DNA from: Bordetella trematum
GTDB lineage: Bacteria > Pseudomonadota > Gammaproteobacteria > Burkholderiales > Burkholderiaceae_B
Reading direction: 5' to 3'
Assembly: GCF_900078335.1 (NCBI RefSeq)
Contig: NZ_FKBR01000011.1
Span: 1-64,000, forward strand
Length of the DNA stretch: 64,000 bases
This document shows, piece by piece, positions 38,086-47,570 of this stretch (the stretch's first letter is position 1; each line of letters begins with the position of its first letter). The notes beneath the pieces were generated by a model. That model was not told the DNA's origin, did no database searches, and saw nothing but the letters and a program-made list of their open reading frames with translations. The position numbers were made by a program, and so were the translations under genes.

Positions 38086-38535
38086 ATGTGTCTGCTGAAA
38101 TCTGCCCTGCGGGGCCTGGCGCGACTGCGCCCTGCGCCCGCCGACCCGCGCCACCGGGACGGCCGCCGCGCCGAGCGCGAGGCCTTGCGCCTGCTGCGCG
38201 CGCAGGGCCTCGCGCTGGTGGCCCGCAACGTGCGCAATCGTTGGGGCGAGCTGGATCTGATCATGCGCGACGGGCCCGTGCTGGTCGTGGTCGAAGTGCG
38301 CTGGCGGGCCGGCACGGCAGCCGGCGGCGCGGCAGCCAGCATCGGCCCGGCCAAGCAGGCGCGTCTGTGGCGCTGCACCCAATGCTGGCTGGCCGGCCTG
38401 CCCTGGCCGCCGCCCGCCGTACGCTTTGACGTGGTGCTGTTCGAGGCCGGCCGGGCACGCTGGCTGCGCGACGCCCTGCCGCCACCCGTTCATATTGCGT
38501 CACAGCACTTACACGGCCGACGGCGGTCACGCTGA
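38086..38535 (+). CDS. yraN: YraN, UPF0102 endonuclease-fold protein
   Basis: A 149-residue restriction-endonuclease-like protein of family UPF0102. GRRAEREALRLL, NVRNRWGELDLIMRDG and LVVVEVRWR carry the E-x(n)-D-x(n)-VEVR catalytic-type residues. Both ends are longer than the typical family member (about 120), and the C-terminus is basic (HGRRRSR). The function of YraN is not established. It lies 33 bases before diaA on the same strand. Confidence 0.85.
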   Translation: MCLLKSALRGLARLRPAPADPRHRDGRRAEREALRLLRAQGLALVARNVRNRWGELDLIMRDGPVLVVVEVRWRAGTAAGGAAASIGPAKQARLWRCTQCWLAGLPWPPPAVRFDVVLFEAGRARWLRDALPPPVHIASQHLHGRRRSR

Positions 38536-38571
38536 TACAGAAAGCGTGCGCGTGAGATAATCCGCGCCATG
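38532..38571 (+). promoter_or_regulatory. diaA promoter with extended -10 at the start codon
   Basis: TGa-GATAAT (38553-38561) is an extended -10 with CTGATA (38532-38537) 18 bases upstream as a weak -35. The box ends 8 bases before the ATG (38569), and no ribosome site is present. Confidence 0.45.
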
Positions 38572-39162
38572 GATATGACCTCTCGCATGACGTCGCACTT
38601 CCGCGATGCGATGACGCTGTTCGAACAAAGCATGCACACGCTGGCCGAGCCCCTGGCCAGCGCCGTGGAGCTGCTTTTCGCGGCCCTGGCCAACAACGGC
38701 CGCATCCTGGCCTGCGGCAACGGCGGCTCGGCTTCGGACGCACAGCATTTCGTGGCCGAACTGGTGGGCCGCTTCGAGCGCGACCGCCTGCCACTGGCCG
38801 GCATCGCCCTGAATACCGACACGTCCATCCTCACGGCCGTGGCCAATGATTACGGCTTTGACGAAATCTATGAGCGCCAGGTCAATGCGCTGGGCCAGCC
38901 CGGCGATGTCCTGGTGGCCATTTCCACCAGCGGCAACTCCCCCAATGTAGTGCGCGCCATGGAAGCGGCGCGCGACCGCGAAATGCACGTCATCGCCCTG
39001 ACAGGCAAGGGCGGCGGCGTCATGGGGGAACTGATCACGCCGCACGACGTCCATCTCTGTGTGCCGCACGATCGCACCATGCGCATCCAGGAAGTCCACA
39101 TCCTGCTGCTGCATGCCCTGTGCGATGGTATCGACGCCCTTCTGCTCGGAGACACTGAATGA
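38569..39162 (+). CDS. diaA: DiaA/GmhA-family SIS-domain protein
   Basis: A 197-residue SIS-domain protein. CGNGGSASDAQHFVAELVGRFE (around 44-66) is shared by phosphoheptose isomerase GmhA and the DnaA-binding initiator DiaA. I favour DiaA because the neighbours match the E. coli run rsmI-yraN-diaA-dolP, but a GmhA role (sedoheptulose-7-phosphate isomerase) cannot be excluded from sequence. It overlaps dolP by 4 bases. Confidence 0.75.
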   Translation: MDMTSRMTSHFRDAMTLFEQSMHTLAEPLASAVELLFAALANNGRILACGNGGSASDAQHFVAELVGRFERDRLPLAGIALNTDTSILTAVANDYGFDEIYERQVNALGQPGDVLVAISTSGNSPNVVRAMEAARDREMHVIALTGKGGGVMGELITPHDVHLCVPHDRTMRIQEVHILLLHALCDGIDALLLGDTE

Positions 39163-39908
39163 TGCTGTCCAAGATCCGCTGCGCCCGTCCCCTGTTGCTG
39201 TCGGCCGCGCTGGCCGCCGCCACGGCTTCGCTGTCGGCCTGCGTGCCACTGGTCATCGGCGGCGCGGCCGCCACCACCGCCGTGGTCGCAACAGACCGCC
39301 GCAGCTCGGGCGTGCAACTCGATGACCAGAACACCACTTTCCGGGTCGAGAGCCAGATTGCCACCAAGCTCGGGCCCACGGCGCGCGTGAACGCCGCCGT
39401 CTACAACGGCCAGGTGCTGCTGACCGGCGATGTGCCCACCGAAGCCGCCAAGGCCGAAGCCGGCGCCATTGCGCAAAGCATCGAACGCGTCAAACGGGTG
39501 AGCAACCAGCTGACGGTCGGTCCGGCCGCCTCCTTCTCGACCCGCTCCAATGACACCTGGCTGACGTCCAAGGTGCGCAGCACCCTGATCAACACCAAGT
39601 ACGTGCCCTCGCGCACCATCCTGGTCACGACCGACAAAGGGGTGGTCTACCTGATGGGGCTGGTCACCCAGGCCGAAGGCGACTACGCCGCCAATGCGAC
39701 GGCTGGCGTGAGCGGCGTGAACAAGGTGGTCAAGTCGTTCGACATCATCAGCCGCGAAGAAGCCCTGCGGCTGTCGGGCAACGACAGCCAACAGGCCGGG
39801 GACAAACCAGCGGTCATCGAAAACAGCAACAGCCCGGCCGGCAGCAGCGGCACGGGCGCCGCAGGCGCCGGTGGCGACGGCGGGCTCGAAATCATGCCCA
39901 TCCAATGA
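39159..39908 (+). CDS. dolP: DolP, dual BON-domain outer-membrane lipoprotein
   Basis: A 249-residue lipoprotein with lipobox LSAC at 25-28. Two BON domains follow (about 62-125 and 135-205), with RVNAAVYNGQVLLTGDVPT and ILVTTDKGVVYLMGLVT. A Ser/Gly/Ala-rich low-complexity tail ends the protein. DolP (YraP) supports outer-membrane integrity and BAM function in enterobacteria. The tail is longer than the E. coli protein (191 residues). ATGA overlaps join it to both neighbours. Confidence 0.9.
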   Translation: MMLSKIRCARPLLLSAALAAATASLSACVPLVIGGAAATTAVVATDRRSSGVQLDDQNTTFRVESQIATKLGPTARVNAAVYNGQVLLTGDVPTEAAKAEAGAIAQSIERVKRVSNQLTVGPAASFSTRSNDTWLTSKVRSTLINTKYVPSRTILVTTDKGVVYLMGLVTQAEGDYAANATAGVSGVNKVVKSFDIISREEALRLSGNDSQQAGDKPAVIENSNSPAGSSGTGAAGAGGDGGLEIMPIQ

Positions 39909-40399
39909 AAAAGCTCGCGATCGTCCTGGCCCTGGCCATCGTGGCCGGCATCGCCGCCTGGTTCGTCTGGCGGCCAGCGCCCTCGGCGCCCCAGGTGACC
40001 TATCAGCTGCTCGACGGCAAGACCCTCACCACCGAAGACCTGAAAGGCAAGGTGGTGCTGGTCAAGTTCTGGGCGACCAGCTGCGTGACCTGCGTCAAGC
40101 AGATGCCCGACACCATCAAGGCCTACCAGGCGTACCAGCCCAAGGGCTATGAAACCATCGCCGTGGCCATGCAATACGACCCGGTCAACTATGTCGAGGC
40201 TTTCGCCCGCTCGCGCGAGCTGCCGTTTCCGGTGGCCCTGGATCGCAGCGGGGAGATCGCGCGCGCCTTTGGCGACGTGCGCCTCACGCCGACAGCCTTC
40301 CTGATCGGCAAGGATGGCCGCATTCTCAAGCGCTATCTGGGTGACTACGACCGTGACGAATTCCACGCCACGGTCGAAAAGGCGCTGGCGGCCGGCTGA
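39905..40399 (+). CDS. TlpA/ResA-like membrane-anchored thioredoxin-fold protein
   Basis: A 164-residue protein with an N-terminal anchor helix (about 4-22) and a periplasmic thioredoxin-fold domain. The redox motif is FWATSCVTCVKQMP (CVTC at about 60-63), and a cis-Pro block LTPTAFLIGKDG follows. It should act as a thiol-disulphide reductase in the periplasm. It overlaps dolP by 4 bases; this partner is not part of the E. coli locus. The stop codon lies inside a strong hairpin. Confidence 0.88.
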   Translation: MKKLAIVLALAIVAGIAAWFVWRPAPSAPQVTYQLLDGKTLTTEDLKGKVVLVKFWATSCVTCVKQMPDTIKAYQAYQPKGYETIAVAMQYDPVNYVEAFARSRELPFPVALDRSGEIARAFGDVRLTPTAFLIGKDGRILKRYLGDYDRDEFHATVEKALAAG

Positions 40400-40414
40400 G
40401 ACGGCCGCCAGCGC
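40382..40414. terminator. Hairpin spanning the stop of the thioredoxin-like gene
   Basis: A perfect 13-bp inverted repeat (gcgctggcggccg with cggccgccagcgc) has a 7-base loop containing the TGA stop. It sits between convergent genes. No T run follows on either strand, so termination activity is uncertain. Confidence 0.45.
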
Positions 40415-40416
40415 TC

Positions 40417-42337
<1,921 letters not shown>

Positions 42338-42338
<1 letters not shown>

Positions 42339-43081
42339 TGCGGGCGCGCCGGCAGTTGAGCGGCCCGGCAACGCGGCCGCGCCGCTCGCCCGGCGCCCCG
42401 CCCAGCGCCGGACGGCTGTGGCTGTTCGACCTGGACAACACCCTGCATGACACCTCGCATGCCATCTTCCCGCGCATCGACGCGGGCATGACGCAGGCCG
42501 TGGCCGAAGCGCTGGAGGTCGACGCCCCCACGGCCGACCGCCTGCGCACGCTCTACTGGAAACGCTACGGCGCCACCGTCATCGGCCTGGTGCGCCACCA
42601 TGGCGTGGACCCGCATGCCTTCCTGCACCGCAGCCATGACTTCGACGTGGCGCCGCTGGTGCGGGCCGAGAAGGCCCTGGCCGACAAACTGCGCCGCTTG
42701 CCCGGACGCAAGGTGCTGCTGACCAACGCGCCGCTGCACTACGCGCGCGCCGTGCTGCGCCATCTTGGCATCCTGCATTGCTTCGATGCGCTGTGGGGCA
42801 TCGAGCAGATGCGCCTGCACGGCGAGTTCCGGCCCAAGCCCTCGCCGGCGCTGCTGCGCCACGTGCTCGCGCGCGAGGGCGTGCCGGCCTGGCGCACCGT
42901 GCTGGTCGAAGACACGCTGGACAACCTGCGCAGCGCGCGCCAGGTGGGCATGCGCACGGTGCATGTCTATCATCCCGGCACGCCGTTCTCGCGCGGCCAT
43001 CGGCAACGCCCGGGCTATGTCGACTTGCGGGTAAACTGCGTCAGTGATCTGCTGCTGCGCCGCCGCCCGCTGCGCCGCTGA
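42338..43081 (+). CDS. HAD-family pyrimidine 5'-nucleotidase-like hydrolase
   Basis: A 247-residue HAD hydrolase. The nucleophile motif is WLFDLDNTLHDTSHAIF (about 28-44), motif II is VLLTNAP, and motifs III and IV lie in RPKPSPALLRH and VLVEDTLDNLRSAR. It resembles the SDT1/PHM8 pyrimidine nucleotidase group. It is tightly coupled to argB and precedes slmA by 30 bases, an arrangement seen in related bacteria. The physiological substrate is not known. Confidence 0.88.
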
Positions 43082-43111
43082 CACCCATACCGTCCTGACC
43101 GCAGCCCAGCC

Positions 43112-43687
43112 ATGGCGACCAAACCCGGCGAGAGAAAAACCCAGATCCTGCAGATGCTGGCAGAAATGCTAGAGCAGCCCCACGCCGCGCGTGTCACGAC
43201 CGCGGCCCTGGCCGCGCGTCTGCAGGTCTCGGAAGCCGCGCTCTATCGCCATTTCGCCAGCAAGGCCCAGATGTTCGAGGGGCTGATCGAGTTCATCGAA
43301 AGCACGCTGTTCACGCTGGTGAACCAGATCGCCGTGGCCGAACCTCAGGCCCTGCCTCAGGCCCGCAAGACCGTCTCGATGCTGCTGGCCTTCTCGGAGC
43401 GCAACCGGGGCATCACGCGGGTGCTGACCGGCGATGCGCTGGTCACCGAAGACAATCGCCTGCAGGAACGCATCAATCACGTCAACGACCGCATCGAGGC
43501 TTCGCTCAAACAATGCCTGCGCAATGCGGTGGCCGAAGGCACCCTGTCAGCCCAGACCGACATCGCCGCCTATGCCAGCCTGCTGACCCACCTGGTCATG
43601 GGACGCTGGCTGCGCTATGCCCAAAGTGGCTGGCGCATTGCGCCCACGCTGCACCTGGACGAACAGCTTCGCCTGGTGCTGCCCTGA
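43112..43687 (+). CDS. slmA: SlmA, nucleoid occlusion factor
   Basis: A 191-residue TetR-family DNA-binding protein. The N-terminal helix-turn-helix (about 10-55, ALAARLQVSEAALYRHFASK) and KTQILQMLAEML are shared with SlmA, and the C-terminal half matches the SlmA rather than a drug-responsive TetR pattern. SlmA bound to chromosomal sites blocks FtsZ assembly over the nucleoid. The context after argB and the HAD gene supports this call. Confidence 0.87.
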   Translation: MATKPGERKTQILQMLAEMLEQPHAARVTTAALAARLQVSEAALYRHFASKAQMFEGLIEFIESTLFTLVNQIAVAEPQALPQARKTVSMLLAFSERNRGITRVLTGDALVTEDNRLQERINHVNDRIEASLKQCLRNAVAEGTLSAQTDIAAYASLLTHLVMGRWLRYAQSGWRIAPTLHLDEQLRLVLP

Positions 43688-43704
43688 AATTTCGGTCAAA
43701 TAAG

Positions 43705-43720
43705 CTTGCCCTTTCGGGCA
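43705..43720. other. Small hairpin downstream of slmA
   Basis: TTGCCC and GGGCAA pair around a 4-base loop, 17 bases past the slmA stop. There is no clear T run, so it is a weak terminator at best. Confidence 0.35.
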
Positions 43721-43852
43721 ACCGTTCAGGATAATCAGACCAACCCACCGCATCCAGCCAGCATTCGGGTCGGCTTGATCGCCCTCAATACGGGTTTTCA
43801 TCTATTTCTTACACTTGTTTCTTCGTAGTCTGACTTAAGAACGGAGATGGAT

Positions 43853-45343
43853 ATGAGCGCGCAAGCCGCCTCCCCTGCCTCGCAAGTCCCCAAGAAAAAA
43901 ATCCCCATTGGCTTGATCGCCGGCATCCTTGCCCTGATTGCGGTGCTGCTGGTTCCCACACCGGACAGCCTGCCCATAGCCGGGCATCGCATGCTGGCCA
44001 TCCTGGTTTTCGCCGTGGTGGTCTGGATCACCGAAGCGGTCTCCTACGAAGCCAGCGCCATCATGGTCACCACCTTGATGGCCTTTCTTTTGGGGACCGC
44101 CCCCGCCGTCAAGAATCCAGAGGTACTGATCGGCACCTCGGCAGCCATCACCATGGCGCTGCAGGGGTTCGCCAACTCGGCGCTCGCGCTGGTGGCTGGC
44201 GCGCTATTCATCGCCGCGGCCATGACCTTCACCGGGCTGGACCGCCGCATCGCCCTGGTCACACTGTCCAAGATCGGCACCAGCACGCGCCGCATTCTGA
44301 TCGGCGCGATCGCAGTGACCATCGTGCTCAGCCTGGTGGTGCCCAGCGCCACGGCCCGCAGCGCCGCCGTGGTGCCCATCATGATGGGCGTGATCGCCGC
44401 CTTCGGCGTGGACAAGCGCTCCAACATCGCCGCCGGCATCATGATCATCGTGGCCCAGGCCACCAGCATCTGGAACGTCGGCATCCAGACCGCCGCGGCC
44501 CAGAACCTGCTGACCGTCGGCTTCATGGAGAAGATGCTCGGCGAGCGTGTGAGCTGGGCCGAATGGCTGATCGCCGGGGTACCCTGGTCGCTCATCATGT
44601 CGGCCGTGCTGATCGTGGTGGTGCTGAAGATGCTGCCGCCGGAAAGCAATGAAATCGCCGGCGGCAAGGAAGCGGTGGAACGCGAGCTGCGCGAGCTGGG
44701 TCCCATGACCGGGCCGCAGAAGCGCCTGATGGCCGTCTCCATCCTGCTGCTGCTGTGCTGGTCCACCGAGAAGGTGCTGCACAACTTCGACACGACCTCG
44801 ACCACTTATTTCGGCCTGGTACTGCTGCTGCTGCCGCGCTTTGGCGTGATGACCTGGAAAGACGTGCAAAGCCGCATTCCGTGGGGCACGGTGATCGTGT
44901 TCGGCGTGGGCATCAGCCTGGGCTCGGCATTGCTCTCGACCCAGGCCGGTCAGTGGCTGGGCAACCAGGTGGTGACGCACACCGGCCTGGACCATGTCAG
45001 CCCCCTCATGATCTTCGGCATCCTGTCGGCATTCCTGATCCTGATCCACCTCGGTTTCGCCAGCGCCACCGCACTGACCTCGGCCATGCTGCCGATCCTG
45101 ATTTCAGTGCTGCAGACGCTGCCGGGCGACTTCAACCGCCTGGGCATGACGATGCTGCTGGGCTTCGTGGTCAGCTATGGCTTCATCCTGCCCATCAACG
45201 CCCCCCAGAACATGGTGTGCCTGGGCACGGAAACATTTACCGCGCGGCAGTTCGCCAAGGTCGGCATCCTGATCACGATCATCGGTTTCGCGCTGATGAT
45301 GGTGATGGGCATGACCTACTGGCGCTGGCTGGGCCTGCTGTAA
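43853..45343 (+). CDS. DASS (SLC13-type) anion:sodium symporter
   Basis: A 496-residue transporter with about a dozen hydrophobic segments. The family motifs are PSATARSAAVVPIM (near 168) and INAPQNMVCLGTETFTARQF near the C-terminus, both typical of DASS carriers for dicarboxylates, tricarboxylates or sulfate-like anions. The ATG at 43853 is preferred because GGAG lies 6 bases upstream; another ATG two codons earlier has no room for a ribosome site. The next gene encodes an Ldh-family dehydrogenase, suggesting uptake and oxidation of one organic acid. Confidence 0.88.
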   Translation: MSAQAASPASQVPKKKIPIGLIAGILALIAVLLVPTPDSLPIAGHRMLAILVFAVVVWITEAVSYEASAIMVTTLMAFLLGTAPAVKNPEVLIGTSAAITMALQGFANSALALVAGALFIAAAMTFTGLDRRIALVTLSKIGTSTRRILIGAIAVTIVLSLVVPSATARSAAVVPIMMGVIAAFGVDKRSNIAAGIMIIVAQATSIWNVGIQTAAAQNLLTVGFMEKMLGERVSWAEWLIAGVPWSLIMSAVLIVVVLKMLPPESNEIAGGKEAVERELRELGPMTGPQKRLMAVSILLLLCWSTEKVLHNFDTTSTTYFGLVLLLLPRFGVMTWKDVQSRIPWGTVIVFGVGISLGSALLSTQAGQWLGNQVVTHTGLDHVSPLMIFGILSAFLILIHLGFASATALTSAMLPILISVLQTLPGDFNRLGMTMLLGFVVSYGFILPINAPQNMVCLGTETFTARQFAKVGILITIIGFALMMVMGMTYWRWLGLL

Positions 45344-45355
45344 GGAAGGATGGGC

Positions 45356-46405
45356 ATGCAAATCCGTATCGAAGACGCCCTGGCCTATGGCCAGGCCATC
45401 CTGACCGCCCTGGACGTGCCGGCCGACATCGCCTTTGATGTGGCCGAGCACCTGGTGGAGTCCGATCGCGTCGGCTACACCAGCCATGGCCTGTCCATCC
45501 TGCCCAACTATGCCCGCGTGCTGCGCGCCGGCAATCTGCGCGGCGACGGCCGCCTGCAGCTGTTGACCGACAGCGGCTCGCTGCTGGCTTTTGACGGCGA
45601 CAACGGCTTCGGCCAGCACATCGGCAAGATGGCCATGAAAGCGGCCATCGAACGCTGCGACGAGACCGGCTCGTGCATCCTGACGCTGCGCCGCAGCCAC
45701 CACCTGGGCCGCATGGGCTATTACGGCGAGATGGCAGCCCATGCCGGCCTGATCCTGCTGGCCTTCACCAACGTGGTCAACCGCGAGCCGACGGTGGCGC
45801 CCTATGGCGGCGCGCGAGCCTGCATGACGACCAATCCGCTGTGTTTCGCCGGCCCGCTGCCGGGCGGACGCCCGCCCTTCATCGTGGATATGGCGACCAG
45901 CTCGATCGCGGTCAACAAGGCTCGCGTACTGGCCACCAACGGCGAGCCGGCTCCGGCCGGCTCCCTGATCGACGCCCAGGGCTTTCCGACCACCGATCCG
46001 GCGGCGCTCTTCACGGATCCGCCCGGCGCGCTGCTGCCTTTCGGCGGGCATAAGGGCTATGCACTGGGTCTGGTGGCCGAATTGCTGGCCGGCGTCCTCT
46101 CGGGCGGCGGCACCATTCAGCCCGAACATCCGCGCCAGGGGGTGGCGACCAACAACCTGTTCGCCGTGCTCTTCAATCCCCAGGTGGACTTCAATACCAG
46201 CTGGCGCACGCACGAAGTGGACGCCTTCATCGAATATTTGCACGCCTGCCCGCCGCAACCCGGCGTGGATCGGGTGCAGTATCCGGGAGAGTACGAGGCC
46301 GCCAACCGTGCGCGCAACGCCACGGCCATCACGTTCGCACCTGCCATCTGGCAATCCCTGCAGGCATTGGGCGATGAACTGGGCGTTGCCGCCCCGCAAG
46401 CCTGA
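45356..46405 (+). CDS. Ldh-family (malate/L-lactate-type) NAD(P)-dependent oxidoreductase
   Basis: A 349-residue member of the Ldh_2 family (malate, sulfolactate or ureidoglycolate-type dehydrogenases). Catalytic-type motif is LRRSHHLGRMGYYGEMA with VAPYGGARACMTTNPLCF and VDMATSSIAVNK. It lies 12 bases after the transporter, with AAGGA well placed for the second of two close ATG codons. Substrate is not determined; an anion imported by its neighbour is likely. Confidence 0.86.
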   Translation: MQIRIEDALAYGQAILTALDVPADIAFDVAEHLVESDRVGYTSHGLSILPNYARVLRAGNLRGDGRLQLLTDSGSLLAFDGDNGFGQHIGKMAMKAAIERCDETGSCILTLRRSHHLGRMGYYGEMAAHAGLILLAFTNVVNREPTVAPYGGARACMTTNPLCFAGPLPGGRPPFIVDMATSSIAVNKARVLATNGEPAPAGSLIDAQGFPTTDPAALFTDPPGALLPFGGHKGYALGLVAELLAGVLSGGGTIQPEHPRQGVATNNLFAVLFNPQVDFNTSWRTHEVDAFIEYLHACPPQPGVDRVQYPGEYEAANRARNATAITFAPAIWQSLQALGDELGVAAPQA

Positions 46406-46412
46406 ACCGAAG

Positions 46413-46434
46413 GCCGGGGCCGCAAGGCCCCGGC
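46413..46434. terminator. Hairpin between Ldh gene and mrdB
   Basis: GCCGGGGCC and GGCCCCGGC form a 9-bp stem around GCAA. It occupies the 28-base gap between convergent genes. No T run follows. Confidence 0.5.
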
Positions 46435-47570
46435 TAGTCCTTGACCGCCCGATGGCGGCTGATGCTCATCATGATGCCGAAGGCCACGCCCATGGTAAGC
46501 AGGGCCGTGCCGCCATAGCTCATGAAAGGCAGGGGCACGCCCACCACCGGCAGGATGCCGGTCACCATGCCGACGTTCACGAAGACGTAGATAAGCATCA
46601 TCATGGCCATGGAACCGGCCATGAGACGCCCGAACTGGGTCACGCTGCGCGCGGCGATGGCCAGCCCGCGCGCGATCAGCAAGGCATAGAGCACCAGCAT
46701 CGCCACCCCGCCATAGAGGCCGAATTCTTCGGCGTAGACCGCGAAGATGAAGTCGGTGGTGCGCTCGGGGATGAAGTCCAGGTGGGTCTGGGTGCCTTGC
46801 ATGTAACCCTTGCCATACAGCCCGCCCGAGCCCACCGCGATCATCGACTGGATGGTGTGAAAGCCCTTGCCCAGCGGATCGGAACTGGGATTGAGCAGCG
46901 TGCAGACCCGATGCTTCTGGTAATTGTGCAGCACCACCCAATCCACATCGGGCTCGCACAGCTGGTCTTCGTAGTAGATCAGGGTACCGATGGCCAGCAC
47001 GCCCGCCACCACCGCCGGCACCAGCAGCTTGAAGGACAGGCCGGCGAAATAGATCACGAAGAAACCGGCGCCAAACACCAGCAAGGCGGTACCCAGGTCG
47101 GGCTGCAGCACGATCAGCACGAAAGGGCCTGCCAGCATCAGGGCCGCCACCAGGAAGTCACGGATGCGCACCTCGCCCTCGTGGCGCTGGAAATACCAGG
47201 CCAGCATCATGGGCACGGCGATCTTCATCATTTCCGAGGGCTGGATGCGCGTAAAGCCCAGATTGAGCCAACGTGTCGCGCCCTTGCTGGTTTCGCCGAC
47301 GAACTCCACGCCTAGCAGCAGCACCACGCCCACGACGTAGAACGGCACTGCCAGCCTGAGCAGCGTTTTGGGAGGCACCAGCGCCGTGATCCACATGGCG
47401 CCGAAGGCGATGACGAAATTGCGCGACTGATCGGAGAAGCGCCAGTCGGTGCTGCCTACTGCCGAATGCATGACCGTAAGCCCCAGCACGGCCAGCAGCA
47501 CCAGCACCAGCAGCAAGGGCCAGTCAAAGGCCGTGAACACACGCAGCAGGATCAGACCCAGACGCTTCAT
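46434..47570 (-). CDS. mrdB: RodA (MrdB), peptidoglycan glycosyltransferase of the elongasome
   Basis: A 378-residue SEDS-family membrane glycosyltransferase with about ten transmembrane segments. Blocks are VLAVLGLTVMHSAVG, GFTRIQPSEMMKIAVPM, LQPDLGTALLVFGAG and VPLPFMSYGGTALLT. RodA polymerises glycan strands during side-wall growth with PBP2. The start overlaps the mrdA stop by 4 bases. Confidence 0.95.
   Translation of the reverse strand: MKRLGLILLRVFTAFDWPLLLVLVLLAVLGLTVMHSAVGSTDWRFSDQSRNFVIAFGAMWITALVPPKTLLRLAVPFYVVGVVLLLGVEFVGETSKGATRWLNLGFTRIQPSEMMKIAVPMMLAWYFQRHEGEVRIRDFLVAALMLAGPFVLIVLQPDLGTALLVFGAGFFVIYFAGLSFKLLVPAVVAGVLAIGTLIYYEDQLCEPDVDWVVLHNYQKHRVCTLLNPSSDPLGKGFHTIQSMIAVGSGGLYGKGYMQGTQTHLDFIPERTTDFIFAVYAEEFGLYGGVAMLVLYALLIARGLAIAARSVTQFGRLMAGSMAMMMLIYVFVNVGMVTGILPVVGVPLPFMSYGGTALLTMGVAFGIMMSISRHRAVKD

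Noticed and set aside
38569-39162. Calling the SIS protein a definite phosphoheptose isomerase (GmhA)
   Set aside because: The motifs are shared with DiaA, and the neighbours match the rsmI-yraN-diaA-dolP order; both roles remain possible.
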